Shown here: positions 60,259 through 64,000 of the stretch, in pieces
How the letters are laid out: every line of letters begins with the position of its first letter
How positions within the stretch are numbered: the stretch's first letter is position 1
Source: Oceanobacillus rekensis
Lineage (GTDB): Bacteria > Bacillota > Bacilli > Bacillales > Amphibacillaceae
Assembly: GCF_002153375.1 (NCBI RefSeq)
Contig: NZ_MTBQ01000004.1
Location: forward strand, 372,001-436,000
Direction of reading: 5' to 3'
Length of the DNA: 64,000 nucleotides
Notes under the pieces: model-generated
Seen by the model: only the letters and a program-made list of their open reading frames with translations
Told to the model about the DNA's origin: nothing
Database searches by the model: none
Program-made: the position numbers and the translations under genes

Positions 60259-63200
60259 ATGAGGGGCATTAATAACTATCTAAAAACGAAAGAAGATATC
60301 CATTCGATTTTAAGTGGAATTACTGGGGGAATGAATGAACAGCTTATAGCAGGGCTTTCTGGCTCTGCAAGAAGTATGCTTGTTTCGGTCATTAATCAAT
60401 CAATTAATCGACCTGTTCTACTAGTAACACATCAACTGGTACAAGCACAACAGCTCTATGATGATCTATCCGAGTTCATGGACGAAGAAAACGTATATTT
60501 ATACCCGGTAAATGAGTTAATAGCTTCTGAAGTCTCTATATCCAGTCCGGAACTAAGGGCACAACGGATCGAAGCGCTGACAGAATGGTCTCAGAATAAA
60601 ACAGGCATATTAATCGCTCCTATTGCAGCATTGAAACGAATTTTGCCTCCGAAAAGTTATTGGGCAAATTATCAGCTGCGTTTTATAAATGGAGAAGATA
60701 TTCCGATCGATACCTACCTAACGTCTCTAATCGATATGGGATATGAACATGCTTCTATGGTTACCAGTCCTGGGGAGTTCAGCCGTCGTGGAGGAATTAT
60801 TGATATCTACCCAATTACAGAACAGCACCCAATACGTATTGAATTATTTGATGAAGAAATCGATTCGATACGCTATTTTGATGCTGAAACACAGCGGTCG
60901 CTGAATAAGGTAGAAGAAGTGACTATCGGTCCGGCTACAGAATTACTTTTAACGGATGAAGATATCATAGCAGCTTCAACAAGATTGGAAGATGCACTTG
61001 CTGCAACACTTAAAAAAATGAAAGCCACAGATGCAAAAGAACAACTAGTGGAAGTAATGGAACACGATATTAGCCGTTTTAGAAACTTAGAACGATTTTC
61101 AGAAATGTATAAATATATCGGTTACCTCTATTCAAAACCTGCTAGTTTAATAGATTATCTGCCATCAGATGGTCTTATTATTCTGGATGAGATGAGCAGA
61201 ATTCAAGAAACGGCTACAAACCTTGATACAGAAGAAGCGGAATGGTACAGCAGTTTACTTGATTCAGGCCAGATGGTAAGAGATAGTAAATTCTCATTGG
61301 ATTGGAATACAGTTCTCGATATAATGAAACAGCAACGTATTTATATGTCTGTATTCCTAAGACATATTCCGAATACCCAACCAGAAAATATTATTAATCT
61401 ATCGTCAAGAGTCATGCAGGAATTCCATGGACAAATGCATTTATTTAAAAATGAGTTAAAACGTTGGGAAAAGGGGGATTTCTCTGTTTTAATTCTTGCT
61501 CCAACCAAAAAGCGGGCAGACAAAATCCACTCTATTTTAGCAGATTATGATATTGAATCTACGGTGACTAAGAATTTGAATCTACCGGTAGATATACCGA
61601 CGATTGCAATTGGTAACATTACAAACGGTATAGAGCTTCCAATGCACAAATTAGCTGTCGTAACTGAAAATGAATTATTCAAAAAGAGGGCAAAACGCCC
61701 AAGAAGGCAACAAAAGGTTTCTAACGCAGAACGTATAAAAAGCTACCAAGAATTAAAAATTGGCGACTATGTTGTCCATGCTAATCACGGGGTTGGTAAA
61801 TATCTGGGGATTGAGACACTGGCAGTAAATGATTTGCATAAAGATTATATGCTGATTAGATATTCTGGTGATGATAAATTATTTGTTCCAATTGATCAAA
61901 TTGACCTTGTTCAAAAATTTGTCGGTTCAGAAGGCAAGGAACCGAAATTATACAAGCTTGGTGGATCTGAATGGACAAAGGTTAAAAGAAAGGTACAATC
62001 TTCTGTTGAAGACATAGCAGATGAATTGATTAAGCTATATGCAGAAAGAGAAGCGAGAAAGGGTTTTGCCTTTTCTGAAGACACCGAGATGCAGCGCGAA
62101 TTTGAGGCATCCTTTCCATACCAGGAAACAGAAGACCAGATTCGTTGTATTGAAGAGATTAAACACGATATGGAAAGAGAAAGACCGATGGATCGCCTGC
62201 TTTGTGGAGATGTAGGTTACGGTAAGACTGAGGTTGCCATTCGAGCGGCATTTAAAGCGATAGCAGATGGTAAGCAGGTTGCCTTATTAGTTCCAACAAC
62301 AATATTAGCACAACAGCATTTTGAAACTATTCAGGAGCGTTTCCAGGACCATGCGATTACGATTGGTCTTCTTAGCCGGTTCCGAACGAAGAAGCAACAA
62401 ACCGAAACACTTAACGGGTTAAGGAAGGGAACTGTCGATATTGTTATAGGAACACATAGAATATTATCCAAAGATGTAGAGTACCGGGATCTTGGGCTAC
62501 TGATTGTGGATGAGGAACAGCGATTTGGGGTTAAGCATAAAGAAAAAATTAAAAAGTTAAAAACAAATGTTGATGTGTTGACCCTAACAGCGACACCTAT
62601 ACCAAGAACCCTTCACATGTCCATGCTTGGGGTTCGTGATTTGTCCGTGATTGAAACGCCACCAGAAAATCGTTTTCCAATTCAGACATATGTTATGGAA
62701 TACAATCCAATTTTTGTTCGTGAGGCAATTGAACGGGAGATGGCGCGAGGTGGCCAAGTGTTTTTCCTTCACAACCGAGTGGAGAATATCGATAAAGTTG
62801 CCAGTGATCTTGGCATGCTAGTAGATAATGCAAGAATTGGTGTTGCCCACGGACAAATGAATGAAACGGAATTGGAAAGTGTCATTTTTGGATTTTTGGA
62901 GGGCGAGTATGATGTCCTTGTCAGTACGACAATCATTGAGACGGGTGTCGATATTCCCAATGTAAATACCTTGATTATAAACAATGCAGATCGGATGGGA
63001 TTAAGTCAGCTTTATCAATTAAGGGGACGTGTAGGACGTTCAAATCGTGTTGCATATGCTTATTTTACCTATCAAAAGGACAAAGTACTTACAGAGGTTG
63101 CTGAAAAGCGCTTACAGGCGATTAAAGAGTTTACAGAGCTTGGTTCAGGATTTAAGATAGCGATGCGTGACCTTTCCATCCGTGGTGCAGGTAATCTGTT

Positions 63201-63783
63201 GGGATCCCAGCAACATGGATTCATCGATTCCGTTGGTTATGATATGTATTCACAAATGCTGATGGATGCAATTGAGGCACGTAAAGCAGGTAAAGATCTT
63301 GAAGAAGTTGTGCCATTTGAGCCTGAGCTCACACTGACTCTTGATGCATATATTCCGGATGAATATATTAACGATGAGAAGCAGAAAATTGATATTTATA
63401 AACAATTTCAAGGGATGACCCTTACCGAAGATATCGAAGAACTAAAGGATGAATTAATTGACCGTTTTGGTGATTATCCGAAAGAGGTAGAAAATCTATT
63501 TATCGTATCCTCTCTAAAGATTCATGCGAAAAAGCAACGTGTGGAATCCATTACGGAACGAAATAAGAAAATTGTGCTGCTTATTGATGACAGTCGTAGC
63601 CAGCAAATTGATGGTTCGAAGCTCTTTGAATTGGCAAATACCTTTGGGCGCAATGTCGGGTTGGGGACAGAAAATAACAACCTAAAAATTGTGTTCAGTT
63701 GGTCCAAAGAAACAGAACACAGCAAATATGATGTTGTTGAAAAGTTTATTAAGAAATTAAGTGACGTTAATCGGGACAAGTAA
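60259..63783 (+). CDS. mfd: Transcription-repair coupling factor Mfd
   Basis: Mfd removes RNA polymerase stalled at DNA lesions and recruits UvrA. The 1174-residue protein has the UvrB-homology region (about 1-480), the CarD-like RNA-polymerase interaction domain (about 490-570, KIGDYVVHANHGVGKYLGIE), the RecG-like translocase with Walker A GDVGYGKTEVA and Walker B LLIVDEEQRFG, the TRG motif area (GRVGRSNRVAYAYF), and the C-terminal autoinhibitory D7 domain. The start is the ATG at 60259, 7 nt after AGAGGGG; the extension upstream passes through the fin terminator. Confidence 0.97.
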   Translation: MRGINNYLKTKEDIHSILSGITGGMNEQLIAGLSGSARSMLVSVINQSINRPVLLVTHQLVQAQQLYDDLSEFMDEENVYLYPVNELIASEVSISSPELRAQRIEALTEWSQNKTGILIAPIAALKRILPPKSYWANYQLRFINGEDIPIDTYLTSLIDMGYEHASMVTSPGEFSRRGGIIDIYPITEQHPIRIELFDEEIDSIRYFDAETQRSLNKVEEVTIGPATELLLTDEDIIAASTRLEDALAATLKKMKATDAKEQLVEVMEHDISRFRNLERFSEMYKYIGYLYSKPASLIDYLPSDGLIILDEMSRIQETATNLDTEEAEWYSSLLDSGQMVRDSKFSLDWNTVLDIMKQQRIYMSVFLRHIPNTQPENIINLSSRVMQEFHGQMHLFKNELKRWEKGDFSVLILAPTKKRADKIHSILADYDIESTVTKNLNLPVDIPTIAIGNITNGIELPMHKLAVVTENELFKKRAKRPRRQQKVSNAERIKSYQELKIGDYVVHANHGVGKYLGIETLAVNDLHKDYMLIRYSGDDKLFVPIDQIDLVQKFVGSEGKEPKLYKLGGSEWTKVKRKVQSSVEDIADELIKLYAEREARKGFAFSEDTEMQREFEASFPYQETEDQIRCIEEIKHDMERERPMDRLLCGDVGYGKTEVAIRAAFKAIADGKQVALLVPTTILAQQHFETIQERFQDHAITIGLLSRFRTKKQQTETLNGLRKGTVDIVIGTHRILSKDVEYRDLGLLIVDEEQRFGVKHKEKIKKLKTNVDVLTLTATPIPRTLHMSMLGVRDLSVIETPPENRFPIQTYVMEYNPIFVREAIEREMARGGQVFFLHNRVENIDKVASDLGMLVDNARIGVAHGQMNETELESVIFGFLEGEYDVLVSTTIIETGVDIPNVNTLIINNADRMGLSQLYQLRGRVGRSNRVAYAYFTYQKDKVLTEVAEKRLQAIKEFTELGSGFKIAMRDLSIRGAGNLLGSQQHGFIDSVGYDMYSQMLMDAIEARKAGKDLEEVVPFEPELTLTLDAYIPDEYINDEKQKIDIYKQFQGMTLTEDIEELKDELIDRFGDYPKEVENLFIVSSLKIHAKKQRVESITERNKKIVLLIDDSRSQQIDGSKLFELANTFGRNVGLGTENNNLKIVFSWSKETEHSKYDVVEKFIKKLSDVNRDK

Positions 63784-63802
63784 ACAAATACGACATCACA
63801 TG

Positions 63803-63820
63803 CTTCTGGACTTTTGAACA
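63803..63820. mobile_element. Right-end remnant of the MITE-like family (family B)
   Basis: CTTCTGGACTTTTGAACA, 20 nt after the mfd stop, resembles the right terminus CCGGACTTTTTGAACA; no left end is visible upstream because mfd coding sequence lies there. Confidence 0.45.
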
Positions 63821-63848
63821 ACCTTTAAAAATAAAATATTCCATGGAA

Positions 63849-63878
63849 TGTATAGTTATTTCTGGATGATTTATACTA
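63849..63878 (+). promoter_or_regulatory. Candidate sigma-G promoter of spoVT
   Basis: TGTATA (63849-63854), 17-bp spacer, TATACTA (63872-63878) resembles the sigma-G pattern TGMATA-N17-18-CATWHTA with the -10 C changed to T. spoVT is a sigma-G gene in B. subtilis. Confidence 0.55.
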
Positions 63879-63961
63879 AAACCACACCTGGTGATTTTTA
63901 CACGTTAAGTAAAGGAACGGATAAAATGGTAATCATCATTAGAAAGTGAGGCAGCTTAGAG

Positions 63962-64000
63962 ATGAAAGCAACAGGAATAGTACGTCGAATTGATGATCTA
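63962..64000 (+). CDS. spoVT: Stage V sporulation regulator SpoVT (5' end only)
   Basis: The first 13 codons, MKATGIVRRIDDL, match the start of the AbrB-like domain of SpoVT, which modulates sigma-G genes in the forespore. The rest, including the GAF domain, lies beyond the window. The location after mfd is that of B. subtilis spoVT, which supports the call over abrB-type paralogues. Confidence 0.8.
   Translation, partial: MKATGIVRRIDDL

Overview
The window is origin-proximal chromosome of a low-GC, endospore-forming Firmicute of the family Bacillaceae. The gene order is that of the Bacillus subtilis dnaA-to-spoVT region, and sporulation genes are present (bofA, csfB, sleL, yabG, sspF, spoVG, fin, spoVT). 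Codon use, the acidic tail of GyrA and the repeat content make me think of the Oceanobacillus/Virgibacillus/Lentibacillus group, but the genus is a guess.

Layout. 1-8.8 kb: 3' part of dnaA, oriC-type DnaA boxes, dnaN, yaaA, recF, remB, gyrB, gyrA. 8.8-16.8 kb: a structured intergenic element, an HD-GYP-like gene, yaaC (minus strand), guaB, dacA, a serine T-box and serS; pdxS/pdxT, which lie between dacA and serS in B. subtilis, are absent. 16.8-28.5 kb: tRNA-Ser(UGA), a small alarmone synthetase, proC with a T-box-like leader, dck and dgk, then a block not found here in B. subtilis: tRNA-Arg(CCU), a dicarboxylate/glutamate symporter, acsA under a cre site, a YiiX-like hydrolase, a nitronate monooxygenase, the divergent hmp/nsrR pair with an operator between them, and a DJ-1/PfpI protein. 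28.5-36.4 kb: sleL/yaaH, yaaI, tadA, SRP RNA, dnaX-ebfC-recR-yaaL, a frameshifted hotdog-fold gene, bofA, csfB. 36.5-43.7 kb: yaaO, tmk, darA, yaaR, holB, ricT, yabA, a tRNA methyltransferase, yazA, rsmI, closely packed. 44.0-64 kb: abrB (minus), metG, tatD, yabE, rnmV-rsmA, yabG, veg, sspF, ispE, purR, spoVG, glmU-prs-ctc-pth-fin-mfd and the first codons of spoVT.

The genes serve replication initiation and the clamp loader, DNA topology, recombination repair, transcription-coupled repair, tRNA charging and modification, nucleotide salvage and PRPP supply, cell-wall precursors, and sporulation control. Regulatory sites that could be read include sigma-A promoters, a sigma-B promoter (ctc), a sigma-H promoter (spoVG), candidate sigma-E (sleL), sigma-F (csfB) and sigma-G (spoVT) promoters, a CcpA cre site, an NsrR-type operator, a Spo0A box upstream of abrB and a serine T-box.

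I see no new multi-gene system. The unexplained content is intergenic: (1) a modular palindromic repeat family with six full, deleted or degraded copies; (2) a MITE-like family with TGTTCAAAAAG ends; (3) two hairpins after gyrA whose loops are complementary over 7 nt; (4) nested palindromes built from DnaA boxes at oriC; (5) a T-box-like proC leader without the usual UGG; and (6) a one-base frameshift in a hotdog gene.
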